A DNA stretch of 64,000 nt from Bemisia tabaci (lineage: Eukaryota; Arthropoda; Insecta; Hemiptera; Aleyrodidae): assembly GCF_918797505.1 (NCBI RefSeq), contig NC_092797.1, forward strand, positions 52,116,157 to 52,180,156, given 5' to 3'. The position numbers were made by a program, and so were the translations under genes. Below the pieces are notes generated by a model that was given only the letters and a program-made list of their open reading frames with translations, had not been told where the DNA came from and did no database searches. This document shows positions 43,319 through 53,075 of this stretch, in pieces (positions within the stretch are counted from its first letter, which is position 1; each line of letters opens with the position of its first letter).

Positions 43319-44225
43319 TCTTGTTTTTCCAATAAGGAACTACCAATTTTACCTCTAGTCATACATCCATGCGATGTAACTAAATCTAGCTTACTTATTT
43401 TTTATACTCCTCGTGTTAAAAATTTGTTTTAAGTGCACTTTACTTCGAATTTTTTCATTTCATCAAAGCACGTATCTTTATTTGAGAACAAAAAGCACAT
43501 GTAATGCTCCTAGAATAAACCTTATAAACCTAAATAAGGCTTCCAAAGTTCCTAATGTAGGTCCATACTATGTATTGTCTGTAATATGGGCCAGAAATAG
43601 TGGTGGCTCCTCTTAGAAAAATGTACCATTACTATTAAGACTCTGAAAATGATCGCTGCCGCCATCCTGGAAGAAGATCCGATGACATGCATCCCGCCTG
43701 GATGAATGGCGTCACAGCTGGTGCCGAAGCCTGGAATTTCACGAATCGGTGAATGGTTCAGTAGGAGAGAGAGGAAGGCTTTTGACTTGTTTTTATCTCT
43801 CAGTCAGTCTTTTTCTCTCTCCTATTCTCCTGCCGAATTACCGTCGCCCGCATCACCGCCTCACCGAAATCGAGGTCACCACCGCCCTCCGACGAGCCGC
43901 CATCTTGGATTTCTCTCGTCCTCATCCTCATGTCCGCAGACGAAATATTTCAGAGGCTTCGCACTAATTGCAGCCGGCTATGTTGTAGGAGCTACTTTTG
44001 TCACGACCGATCTTTACGTAACGACAGGTGTCGGTGTCGTGTCGAGAAGAATTAGAATAAAAAACAAAACTATAAGTAAAGGATCAAACATTATAAAAAC
44101 AACTAAGAAAGTCAGGAATTTCAATCAGTAAATAATTTAAAATAGAATACTAATTTTGGAAAATAGAATTATTTATATTTTTACTGATATTTTTCCTAAT
44201 TTCTATTGGGAATATCACGGATTTC
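43319..44225 (+). other. Possible retrotransposon 5' leader
   Basis: Holds TGGTGCCGAAGCCTGG at 43719-43734, shaped like a tRNA primer-binding site. A 141-codon frame (43706-44131) crosses this motif. Its product is Ser/Pro-rich, then a short apolar stretch (about residues 83-100) and a basic tail, with no recognised domain. GCCGCCATCTTGG at 43900 resembles a YY1/Pho site. I do not call a gene. Confidence 0.3.
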
Positions 44226-44477
44226 CTGTCGTCCTAAGGAATAACGCCGCATGAGCTTTCAGACGTCGTCAAGTTTCCTCCGTTAAAAACCGAAATTACT
44301 GGGAAAATCGTGAATATTATCTTTTAAGAATTTCAGATAATTTTAAACGCAATTTAATAAAAAATATCTGAAAATTTCCAGGGAAAATATGCATGAATGT
44401 CGCCCAAAATACATGTTTTATCAAGGGAAATTTGGCAACTTTCGAATGTTCATACAGCGTTCTTCCTTAGTACGGTT
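44226..44477. mobile_element. Family A MITE, copy 16
   Basis: CTGTCGTCCTAAGGAATAAC to TTCCTTAGTACGGTTG, about 252 bp, both tips mutated. Confidence 0.8.
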
Positions 44478-44585
44478 GTTTTGATTTCGAGGATGCAAGT
44501 TTTAGAGAAGTTGGGAGATTTTGGTGTGGAATCTTGGCGCCTTTTCATCTCCAACCGAAGAATTTAACAGGATTACCACCGTCAG

Positions 44586-44749
44586 CAGTGGTATGGCGTG
44601 CTTTGCAATATATCGATTGAGCGGCCATTTAAGCCTAAGGAAAAGTATCGATAAACAGGGTGTTCGCAGCGAACACCTTAATAATCAATTATTTATCACA
44701 GCTTCAAATGGGAAAATATCGATAGATCGCAAAGCACACCACGCCACTG
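44586..44749. mobile_element. Family D MITE, copy 7 (intact)
   Basis: 164 bp, CAGTGGTATGGCGTGCTTTG to GCACACCACGCCACTG, exact 8-bp duplication ACCGTCAG (44578-44585, 44750-44757). Confidence 0.93.
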
Positions 44750-44759
44750 ACCGTCAGGG

Positions 44760-45480
44760 AATATCGGGAAATGTCTAGGAATTTTAAAATGTCAGGGGAA
44801 ACCTGGAAATGACAAAGATGTCAGCAGATAAAAATCGTCCCATCACCTTGATTTGCTTTCTCGAGTGGGTTTGACGTTTCGAACAACTTTTGCCTGAAAA
44901 CTGTTTCTAACTATGTCTTTGTAAAAGTCTGGCATTTGTTCAATTGTCAGGAAATGTCACCAAAATGTGTCAGGGAAATGTCAGGGAATTTAATTTTCCA
45001 AATTCTGTGGCACCCTGATTTAATTTTTTCGTAAAACATGAAAATCTCGCTCACTTGAAATTTTTCGTTAAAAAAGGGCCGGATCTGTGGAAAGAGATCT
45101 TGCCTTCCGGGCGAAAATTTTCCCTAGGATTTTTCACTGGAACTAGATTTTTCTGCAACTTAATAATTTTTGTCTCGGGACCTCAGGACTAATATCTCAT
45201 TTATTTTTGAGGTACTAGGTCGAAAAAACTTGTGTTGTGATTTCCTGATTTTCCTCCTTCATGAATTTGCAAAAAATCAGAGAAAATTATCCTCCGGAAG
45301 AAAGGGGACCTTCTCACGGATTCCAGCAACACTTTTACGAGGAATCATCCAGGGAGAAAAACTTAGAAAGATAGGGGAATGTTTGGTGCAAAATCCCTGT
45401 AAAGACCAAGAATTTTATGTCAAAAATCTCTAAAAAGTCTGGAAATCTTGAAATCCATGGAAACTTGTCACCCTAATATC
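44760..45480. repeat. Degenerate GTCAGGGAAAT-rich element
   Basis: Many AATGTCAGGGAA and CAGGGAATATCGGG motifs. Two strings, TTCTGTGGCACCCTGATT (45003) and AACTTGTCACCCTAATATC (45462), resemble GTGGC-ACCCTGA boundaries. No coding frame. Confidence 0.5.
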
Positions 45481-45735
45481 AGAAAAATTCGGAGACTTTA
45501 ATTTATAATGGAAGGGATGCCTTATTCTGTCGCTATCATTTCTGAAGGAATGAATTCATTTCGAAAAATTGAAATTCAAAGTAAATCGAACAAATTCACC
45601 ATGCTCAGGGCCCATTTTTGCGTTTTACTGCCCGAGCACGACGTCAACAATCGTTGACTCCATGATCAGATTTTGGGTTTGTTGACACCATGATCGTTGA
45701 CACCATGCAACGTTACCTACGAGGAGAGGCCAAGG

Positions 45736-45991
45736 GGATTGCATTTTGCAAAAAAGAACCAAAAGCATTGCCATGTTGCTAAGATTGTGTGACTTCGCCC
45801 TTAGCCACAAAATTACTGTAATCATGCTAAAATATAAAATTTACATGGTAATTTTGGTATACATTTACAGTTTCTAGTGTGTGAAATAGAAAATGTTTAT
45901 AGATGCCCAGGTTTTTCTTCCAAGACCAGAGAAGTTGCACAATCTTGGCAACATTGCAATGCTCTTGGTTCCTTCTTGCAAAATGCAGTCC
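45736..45991. mobile_element. Family E MITE, copy 2
   Basis: 256 bp, GGATTGCATTTTGCAAAAAAG to TTCTTGCAAAATGCAGTCC. Flanks AAGG/AAGT, one mismatch. The arms keep AGCATTGCCATGTTGCTAAG and its complement. Confidence 0.85.
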
Positions 45992-46359
45992 AAGTGTAAG
46001 CAGCTCAACTGACTTGAGTGTTTCCTCGTTTGTCGATTTCGAGCTCTTGGTGATGGGCGTTCCTGAACGGGCGTTTTTTTCTTAGCAAGTCCTGTTGGGA
46101 CCCACCGAAGCGTCCAGAAAAAACCCCAAGACGGGCCCCCAGTGCTCCAGCCCACATTTCGTCGTCTCGAAATTTGACTGCGTCAATACGCAGCGAATGA
46201 TCCCAGGATCATGGCGTCCGGGCCTTGTTGCCTCACCGGTGAACTTGCAGTGTCGCAATTTGCTCCTCGGTGCATTGCTGCCACGTCTCACTCTTAAAAG
46301 CCCCCTTAGGGCCGTATTCATTGTCGTTGCTTAAAATGCTTCCGTCCCACAGCAGGGTA
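45992..46359. other. No gene recognised
   Basis: About 370 bp, mildly GC-rich, with opposed frames of 79-93 codons and no motif. Confidence 0.35.
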
Positions 46360-46640
46360 TCTAGCATCAGGAAAAACCGGAAAATATCAGGAATTTTGAC
46401 CGATCAGGAACAAATCAGGAAAATATCAGGAAAATTGGAAAAATCGGATGTTTTATCAGGAATTTTTCTTACGCGAATCTCCTCAGCGGAGAAGTCTTAC
46501 TGCTTTTTGCCTACCGTGCCAGAGTCGTCGCGCCGTCTTTGTTTCCGATAGTTTCTCAAAGAAGAATCAGGAAAAGATCAGGAATTTTCACATTGAAAAA
46601 ATCAGAATTTTTTTTATGAAATATCAGGATTTTTCAAAAT
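46360..46640. repeat. Family K-like remnant
   Basis: Opens with GGGTATCTAGCATCAGGAAA, near the K end GGTGTCTAG, and repeats AATATCAGGAAAA and AAATCAGG units. Confidence 0.5.
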
Positions 46641-46645
46641 TAAAC

Positions 46646-46745
46646 CTGCAGTGGATCGAGTCAATTAGAAAGGTCGGACATAATTTTTTTTTTACTAAAA
46701 CTGCAAATTTTGAAGTTTACGTCGTCACATTTAAAACTTTAAACT
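46646..46745. mobile_element. Family G, left part
   Basis: GCAGTGGATCGAGTCAATTAG, then AACTGCAAATTTTGAAGTTT and CGTCGTCACATTTAAAAC. It lacks the right half. Confidence 0.65.
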
Positions 46746-46818
46746 TCAATCTCATTGTTCAGAAAGTACGTATTGCTGAAAATCCGATTCCTTGACTCCG
46801 CCTCCCCTTCGGAACGCT

Positions 46819-46980
46819 CAGTGGCGTGACTTGCTTTGCGATTTATCGATATTTCCCCATTTGAAGCTATAGTAAAGAATCGGTTATTAAGGTGTTCATT
46901 GCGAGCTCCCTATTAATCGATCCTTTCCAATAGGCTTAATTGGTAGATCAATCGATATATCGCAGAGCACGCCACGCCAC
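46819..46980. mobile_element. Family D MITE, copy 8
   Basis: CAGTGGCGTGACTTGCTTTG to CGCAGAGCACGCCACGCCAC. The right tip runs into a GCCACGCC repeat, so the duplication cannot be read. Confidence 0.78.
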
Positions 46981-47127
46981 GCCCGCCAATAGTGCGGATT
47001 CAGGCGAAATGAGCTCTAGGAATGCGAGAAGAGCCCGATCACTTCAGCGGAAAGAACCAAGTGCACACTGGCTGGTTTCTCAGATCATCGGTGAAATCGA
47101 TCCGGAAAAAGGAACCAACTGTATAAT

Positions 47128-47264
47128 GGACCACATTTTGCAACAAGGAACCACTATTTCTGGCTCATTTTAGAAACAACGTATATGCCATTGGTTTCCC
47201 TATGCAGAGAGGTGCTTTTATGGAAGAGCCGGAGATAGTGATTCCTTATTGCAAAATGTAATTC
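47128..47264. mobile_element. E' MITE, copy 3 (intact)
   Basis: 137 bp, GGACCACATTTTGCAACAAGG to ATTGCAAAATGTAATTC, exact 4-bp duplication TAAT (47124-47127, 47265-47268). Confidence 0.82.
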
Positions 47265-47363
47265 TAATGATGCTGTTGGAGTCCTTTTCGTCGAATCGTG
47301 GCATCTCTTACGTTAGGGCCTGTCTCTTCACGAGCCCTGCAAACCATAGACTTGCACGGAGAG

Positions 47364-47535
47364 CAGTGGCGTGGCGTGCTTCGAGATATATCGATATATC
47401 GATATTTCCCCATTTGAAGCTATGGTATAAAGAATCGATCCTTAAGGTGTTCGTTGCGAATGCCCTGTTAATCGATTCTTTAACATAGGTTCAAATGGCA
47501 AAACAATCGATACATCGCAAGTCACGCCACGCCAC
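47364..47535. mobile_element. Family D MITE, copy 9
   Basis: CAGTGGCGTGGCGTGCTTCG to GTCACGCCACGCCACT, with ATCGATATATCGATATTTCC near the left end. No clean 8-bp duplication. Confidence 0.78.
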
Positions 47536-47754
47536 TTAGAGCAGGGCTCACGTGGAAATTGAGATAAATCCTCACGTCTGCGGAGCTTCGCAAAAGCTTA
47601 TTTATATCCTCCGTTAAGCTGGAACCAATTTGCCGAAGGGCTGGCTGTAAAAACTCACTCCAGATTCATTTTCAGCCCTGGAACGACTGAAAAACTGAAT
47701 GCATCCACTGCAGCTAAGCTTGGTAAGTTCTTTTAGCGGAGGTTCTATGTGGGT

Positions 47755-47918
47755 CAGTGGCGTGGCGTGCTTTGCGATGTATCGATTGATCGACCATTTA
47801 AACCTATGGAAAAGTGTCGATAAACAGGGTGTTCGCAGCGGACACCTTAATAATCGATTACTTACCACAGCTTCAAATGGGGAAATATCGATAGATCGCA
47901 AAACACGCCACGCCACTG
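47755..47918. mobile_element. Family D MITE, copy 10 (intact)
   Basis: 164 bp, CAGTGGCGTGGCGTGCTTTG to ACACGCCACGCCACTG, exact 8-bp duplication ATGTGGGT (47747-47754, 47919-47926). Confidence 0.93.
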
Positions 47919-47969
47919 ATGTGGGTGGTTCCGCTCCGTTTAAGGTCGTCCAATTGGATGTCGAAGGAC

Positions 47970-48198
47970 AAAATGCGAAACCACGTATCTCCATTTGCGA
48001 CGCTGTTCACTTTCCGTTATACTTCATTTTTTCTTGGGAAAACCAGTCAACGTAATTCCTTCAAAACCTCCTTGAGTTGTCCTCTCTGTTGGCAGAATAT
48101 TCTGTATTAATTTTAAGCCATAAACTGGACTTGTTTCTCTTTGAAAAAATGAAATAGGAGCGGAAATTATGAATCATCGCAGTGGAGATTCGTGTTTT
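47970..48198 (+). mobile_element. Family H MITE, copy 2
   Basis: ATGCGAAACCACGTATCTCC at the left, CGCAGTGGAGATTCGTGTTT at the right. The middle shares TTGGGAAAACCAGTCAACG and AATAGGAGCGGAAATT with other H copies. Confidence 0.7.
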
Positions 48199-48495
48199 TG
48201 GCCTTCGGTCGTCGATATATAAATGCTATATATGTGAAATCATGTTGCCCGCGAACCCCAAGATATAGTCCCTTTTCATTCAATCTATTTGCAAAGTTCT
48301 GTTCAACATACGCTGAAAGGAAAGTATCATAATCCCAACTATCTAGCTGAATTTGGCGCCTAATAAGTGTAGATGCACTAGCCAGAGGTAAGGTTGATGT
48401 TGATCCACCCACACTTTCGGCAGACTCAACCGCACCTCTGACTGGTGCAGCTATTCTCAGATCTGGCGCCAAATTCAGCTAGACAGTTGGGATTG
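48167..48495 (-). pseudogene. Coding-like fragment of unknown origin
   Basis: The minus strand stays open for about 100 codons from about 48472 down to 48167. The product is hydrophilic and compositionally normal: a Ser/Ala/Thr-rich N-terminal third, then QIQLDSWDYDTFLSAYVEQ and a segment containing GVRGQHDFTYIAFIYRRPK. The last dozen codons come from the end of the adjoining family H element, so the natural C-terminus is missing. No start codon is forced (the frame can begin at a TTG), and upstream there is only another short frame. A 30-bp inverted repeat flanks its 5' part (48340-48369, 48466-48495). I do not recognise the family; a retroelement or viral-derived gene piece is possible but unsupported. 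Confidence 0.35.
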
Positions 48496-48702
48496 TGACA
48501 CTGTTTTCCCACGATAAGTGAATTTAGTATTCCATCGAAAAAATACTCAATATCTGGCCCAGTTTGGCGTCGTTGCCGAGAACGGCATTCGCATTGCACC
48601 ACGTTCACAAATCACAATCAAGGCCTTCTCCGGGAAGAGGCCCGGAACGGAGGTGATTCAGAAAGCGGAGAACCTGGAAGGGCCCCCGAAAGCCCTGCCG
48701 CG

Positions 48703-48930
48703 GACAGGAAAAACCTCAAATCCACACGAGGTTTCCATTGGAATTTGAGCTGTTTTATCCGGCCCGAGGGACCGAACAGTGTACTTTGTGACCAGAAAAA
48801 AATCACGTATCTCCATACTGTTTCCATCGGAGTTTTGCGGGGTTGTATCCAGCCTGAGGGACCGAACATGCCACCTCAGGATCAGAAAAAACCACGTATC
48901 TACATAGTGTTCCGACCGGAGTTGGGCGGT
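48703..48930 (+). repeat. About 90-bp tandem repeat, 2.5 units
   Basis: GAGGGACCGAACA at about 48765 and 48855, AGAAAAAA(A/C)CACGTATCT at about 48794 and 48884, and CGGAGTT at about 48829 and 48915 show a period near 90 bp. A partial third unit starts at 48703 (CAGGAAAAACCTCAAAT). Confidence 0.7.
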
Positions 48931-49387
48931 TTTGGCGGAGCACCTTTCGGGGGGCCCCCTAAAATTATCGCGCTGGTCCTGCTCCGATCTTCTCGGCTTT
49001 GTCTTCGCCCCCACCCAAACTCGGGACCCGGCTCATGACGCAACATCGTACTTCCCTTTTTTTGATGATCCCTTATTTCCGTATCACTCCATGCTTTTCG
49101 GGCTCACGAGAAAATTGAGATACGTTCTTATTGAAAAGGAGCGAGGATTTGGTTCCTGCAATCTGTTTGCCATCGGCGTCGCCGCGCTGTTGCATTCGGA
49201 GCGGGGATTCTTCCACTTGATTGGAGGATGTGGCGTGGCTGAGGCGTAAGGGTTTCGCAACTATCCGCTGTAACCGGGTCATTGACCGCGCGCCTGTCCC
49301 AGTGTTTTTCTCCCCTGAAATAGCACACTAGGAGTGTAATGGGTCGTATTTGTAATCGTCCCTCTATCAGTTCTTCTCCTCTAAGTA
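48931..49387. other. Unassigned; O-like fragment
   Basis: CGGGCTCACGAGAAAATTGAG with ATACGTTCTTA (about 49098) resembles the arm of element O at 57338. Otherwise unique. Confidence 0.35.
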
Positions 49388-49899
49388 CATGGTGTCTAGT
49401 TTTTTAAAAACCGGGAAAAACCGGGATTCATCAGGGAATGATAATTCACCGGGAAAATCAGGGGATTATCAGGGAATCCGTTTCAGAAACCGGGAATCTC
49501 TTCTTTAACCACCGAGGGATCATTTCGTTTTCAAGTCTAATCTGACCGAGCGCTATTCGGCTACGTCCGTCGGCCTTAGGCAATTTTAACTACTTGAGTG
49601 CCGTATTTCAAGCTTCAAATCATCATAATAATGTAGAAACTTCTATTAACCAGATAACATCAACATCGGGAACATTTTTTGAATTGAAATTTTGAATGTG
49701 CGTCAAAGAAATGGCTGTAAGATTAATGAAAATCGATATTCATATCTGAAACTCTGGAATATTATAATCTTTCCCCCAAAAAAATCCCGGGAAAGTGGGA
49801 GAAAACTTCGTTTTTTCATCAGGGAATGAGCTCCTGAAAATTAGGGGAAATCAGGGAAAAATCAGGGAATGAGCTTTGCCACGAAAACTAGACACCATG
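49388..49899 (+). mobile_element. Family K element, copy 2
   Basis: CATGGTGTCTAGTTTTTTAA to AAACTAGACACCATG. Same body as 15154-15501 except for a 141-bp insertion at 49511-49651. Ends are perfect inverted repeats of about 16 bp. Confidence 0.82.
49511..49651 (+). mobile_element. Retroposon-like insertion in family K
   Basis: Absent from the K copy at 15154. Bordered by CTTCTTTAACC (49500-49510) and CTTCTATTAACC (49640-49651), an 11-12 bp duplication with one indel. The 129-bp insert ends with a short ATCATAATAAT-type tail before GTAGAAA. Long duplication plus a simple 3' tail suggests a SINE or truncated LINE copy on the plus strand. I see no tRNA-like A/B boxes. Confidence 0.55.
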
Positions 49900-49935
49900 T
49901 CTAAGAGATTCCGTATGGTTTACGAGGCAGAAACT

Positions 49936-50060
49936 GTAATTAAACAGGGTGACTAACGCTTGGAAAGTCAAAGAAAACATGGAAAAGCCAAAAAACGTGG
50001 AATTTGGCCTAACTCTGGAAAGCTCAGATTTTGCTACGAAATCCTGAAATGTTTCTTTCC
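49936..50060. repeat. CAGGGTGACTAACG fragment
   Basis: AACAGGGTGACTAACGCTTG, then GGAAAGTCAAAGAAAAC and CTCTGGAAAGCTCAG, a degenerate member of the AGTCAGGGAA-rich class. Confidence 0.4.
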
Positions 50061-50179
50061 AGCCAAAAGACTGCATATTTCCAATAGAGGTATTTTTCGG
50101 TAAGAGGGGGTACAAGGCTTGCAATGCTGCTCAGATTGTGCAATTTTCAAAGCGATTGTGGCAGATGAAATTGAATCGG

Positions 50180-50412
50180 GACGTGCGAAAACCGCTGATG
50201 TCCATTTTTTCAGTCTTCAGTTTTTTTGACTTGATAATACTTTTCGGAGTTGGATGCAATGACGAAAGTGGCGTTAATACTCATCTCCGGGTTAACTTTT
50301 TCCCCAAACGAGTCCTTTCATCATTTTTATGGTTGTACCAAGTCTTTAAAAGTATTAACGACTCACAAAAACTGAAGACTGGTAAAATGGACATCAGCGG
50401 TTTTCGCACGTC
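50180..50412. mobile_element. Inverted-repeat element beside family B
   Basis: Ends GACGTGCGAAAACCGCTGAT and its exact complement at 50393-50412. Arms of about 45 bp continue through GTCCATTTT and CAGTCTTCAGTTTTT. 233 bp total, with a non-coding centre. Family B starts directly after it. Confidence 0.75.
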
Positions 50413-51260
50413 ACGAGACGCTTTATCATACCCCTCCTTCGTTCGCTATGTGTAACTCCCTTAGAAGGGATGGTCGGTTCGATTTTCAAACATACGTATG
50501 TACCCTTTATAGACCTCTTTAAAAACAACATATTTCTTCCTTTTCAAAATGACTATTGATTTGGACATACCATAGTATATCTCGGGCAGACTTAACCTTA
50601 ATTTATCTCGAAATTCAAAAATAAGTGACATACGAGAAAGTAAACGCGATATGACTATTTGCGCAAGATGGATGTCCACATTACGTATGAAAAATGTAGG
50701 ACGCGATTGCTTGAGTCGTGAACTCGCAATTCTCTCACAATATGAAAATAAAGCGAGGGAAAGGATGAGCGTTTACGACGGCGCAGAGATACAACTATTC
50801 GTACTTGATGGACGTCCGTGCTGCATCTGAAAAATTGAAGGCGCGATGACGCGAAGCGTGAGCTCTCGATGCTCTGCTATATGCTATCAATGAGGTGTCG
50901 CTCAGATTCGGGAGAAAAGTTAAAAAAGAGACCCGAACACGTCTCTCCTACCTTCTGCTGTGTTACTCACGTAATGCTTGAAGTATCATTACGAATAAGA
51001 CAAACGCAAACAAACACAATAATGGAAATGAAGCTAGGGAAAAAATGCGCGTTTACGACGGCGCAGAGATACAACTATTCGTACTTGATGGACGTCCGTG
51101 CTGCATCTGAAAAATTGAAGGCGCGATGACGCGAATCGTGAGCTCTCGATGCTCTGCTATATGCTGTCAATAAGGTCAGAGGTGTCGCTCAGATTCGGGA
51201 TAAAAGTTAAAAACACACACCCGAACAATCTCTCCTGCCTTCTGCTATGTTGACGTTTGA
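50413..51260 (+). repeat. Family B element, copy 4
   Basis: Begins with the tail region (TTTATCTCGAAATTCAAAAAT at about 50600), then two subunits exactly 280 bp apart (ACGACGGCGCAGAG at 50775 and 51055). The 3' end lacks the CAGGGT terminus. Confidence 0.75.
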
Positions 51261-51448
51261 TTTCTTCTTATTTTCCAATTTGATGTCTGATTCCTTTTTT
51301 AGGATGTAGTCGTAGTTTGTAGATCGAAGTATTTTTTAAAAGTAGGGCCTATTTTTTAAAATTTTCCGGAGGAGGCTCCCTAGACTCTCCTCTCAACATA
51401 GGGAAATGGCCTCCCCCCTCTAACTCACCCTGGAGCCGCCACTGCCCC

Positions 51449-51725
51449 CAGCGGACTGATTATTGAAATTGATAGACAAAGCTATAGACAAAGAAGATGT
51501 AAGGAGTATGGAGCGATCCTATTCGTTGAAATGAGTGGTTCTTGTAGACTAAGGCGGTAAATGATGACTTAACTATCGTCTCTCGTGGGTTGCAGTTAGT
51601 TTGTCTGTTACCCGCGTCCTTTATCCATTGGAACCACCCGCTCCCACCATTAGGATCCCTCCAAATCCTTTTTTTTTCTTCTTTGCCTATTGCTTTGTCT
51701 ATCAATTTCAACAATCAGCCCGCTG
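51449..51725. mobile_element. Family C MITE, copy 6
   Basis: CAGCGGACTGATTATTGAAAT to TTTCAACAATCAGCCCGCTG, 277 bp with both tips preserved. It defines the family ends as CAGCGG...CCGCTG. No clear target duplication. Confidence 0.82.
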
Positions 51726-52183
51726 GCCTCATTGTCTATTGCTTTCTCTATCGACTTCTTAGCTCGCTGGAGGTTGGAGCAGCGGCACCTAGCCCGAAGT
51801 CATGCTCGCGAATCCGTTACTGAAAGGCACCAACTTTTTCCGCATTAACTTCCCAGCTTTCTCTCAGCGGAGAGATAGCTCTGCAGGCAAGAAGACTCGA
51901 AACTCCACGTGAGCCATCTGCGGCTGACAGATATCTTGCAGCGCTCGAATCTATACGAAAACCCTGCGGGAGGCTGACGAAGCATTTTGAGCCGTCACGA
52001 AGGAGGAACCGAGCTCCACGTAGCACACTTTCAGCAACGGATTTTCATTTCGTCCGGGTCCGTGTGTGGACTCAAGGAGAAGACGGAAAAAATCGCATGG
52101 ATCCGCCTGGGTTTCCGTAACTGAAAGGCTGTGTTGCCACTTTTTGTAAGTAGATGGGTGGATTTCGGTGCTGAAACCTGTAC
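51726..52183. other. No gene recognised
   Basis: About 460 bp. TTGTCTATTGCTTTCTCTATCG (51735) is another C-like arm remnant. The rest is unique. Confidence 0.35.
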
Positions 52184-52364
52184 AGGGTGTCCCAGGATTA
52201 AGTACGAATTTTTAAAGGGTCGATTCTTTAGGTCAGAAAAAGACGTTTTTGTGGCATAACTTTTTTTCCAAAAACGCTTTCTCTGGAGATCACGACTCCC
52301 TAAAGTTGGAGAAACGCTTTTTTAACAGTGTGACAATGTTTATCAACCAGTATTAATAAAAAAA
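52184..52364. repeat. GGGTGTCCCAGG-type repeat
   Basis: ACAGGGTGTCCCAGGATTAAG with GTACGAATTTTTAAAGG. Its complement occurs near 12845-12900. Such ACAGGGTGTCCC-type ends are common in dispersed insect repeats. Confidence 0.5.
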
Positions 52365-53075
52365 AAGGTGCTTTTACGCATGATAGTGGTGAACAGAGGT
52401 CCAAGAACTACTTTCTGAAGTGTAAATACTTTTCTCTGAAATTTTCACCTTTTTGTCGACAGAGGTACAGGCGCTTTATCATCTCATCCCAAACCTTCAT
52501 TCGCGACGCTCGGTTCGATTTTTAGACCTACGCAATCTTCATAGACCTCTTGTGAGACCTTTAAACATATTTCTCACTTTTCAAAATGACTCTTGATTTG
52601 GACATTCGCCTTTCTTGGGCAAACTTTACCTTAATTTATCTCGAAATTCAAAAATAAGAGACAAAAGTTTAAACGCGATACAACTATTAGCGCAAGATAG
52701 ATGTCCACATTGCATAAGAAAAATGTAAGACGCGATTGCGTGAGTCGTGAACTCGCAATACTCCGCTCTATGCTACTAGTTTGAAGCACCATTATACGAT
52801 TAAGACAAACGCGAACCAACACAATACGAAAATAAAGCGAGGGAAAGGATGAGCGTTTACGACGGCGCAGAGATACAACTATTCGTACTTGATGGGCGTC
52901 CGTGCAGCATCTGAAAAATTGAAGGCGCGACAACGGGAAGCGTGAGCTCTCGATGCTCTATGCTGTCAATGAGGTGTCGCTCGGATTCGGGAGGAAAGTT
53001 AAAAAAGAGGCCCGAATACGTTTGTCGTATCTTCGGTTGTGTTGATACTCGTTCTTTCTTCTTTTTTCAGGTTCT
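52365..53075 (+). repeat. Family B element, copy 5
   Basis: Starts GGTGCTTTTACGCATGATAG, the complement of the right end at 19377. Then come the tail region and one good subunit (GACGGCGCAGAGATACAACT at 52861), preceded by a degenerate one near 52680. It gives the family's second terminus. Confidence 0.75.
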
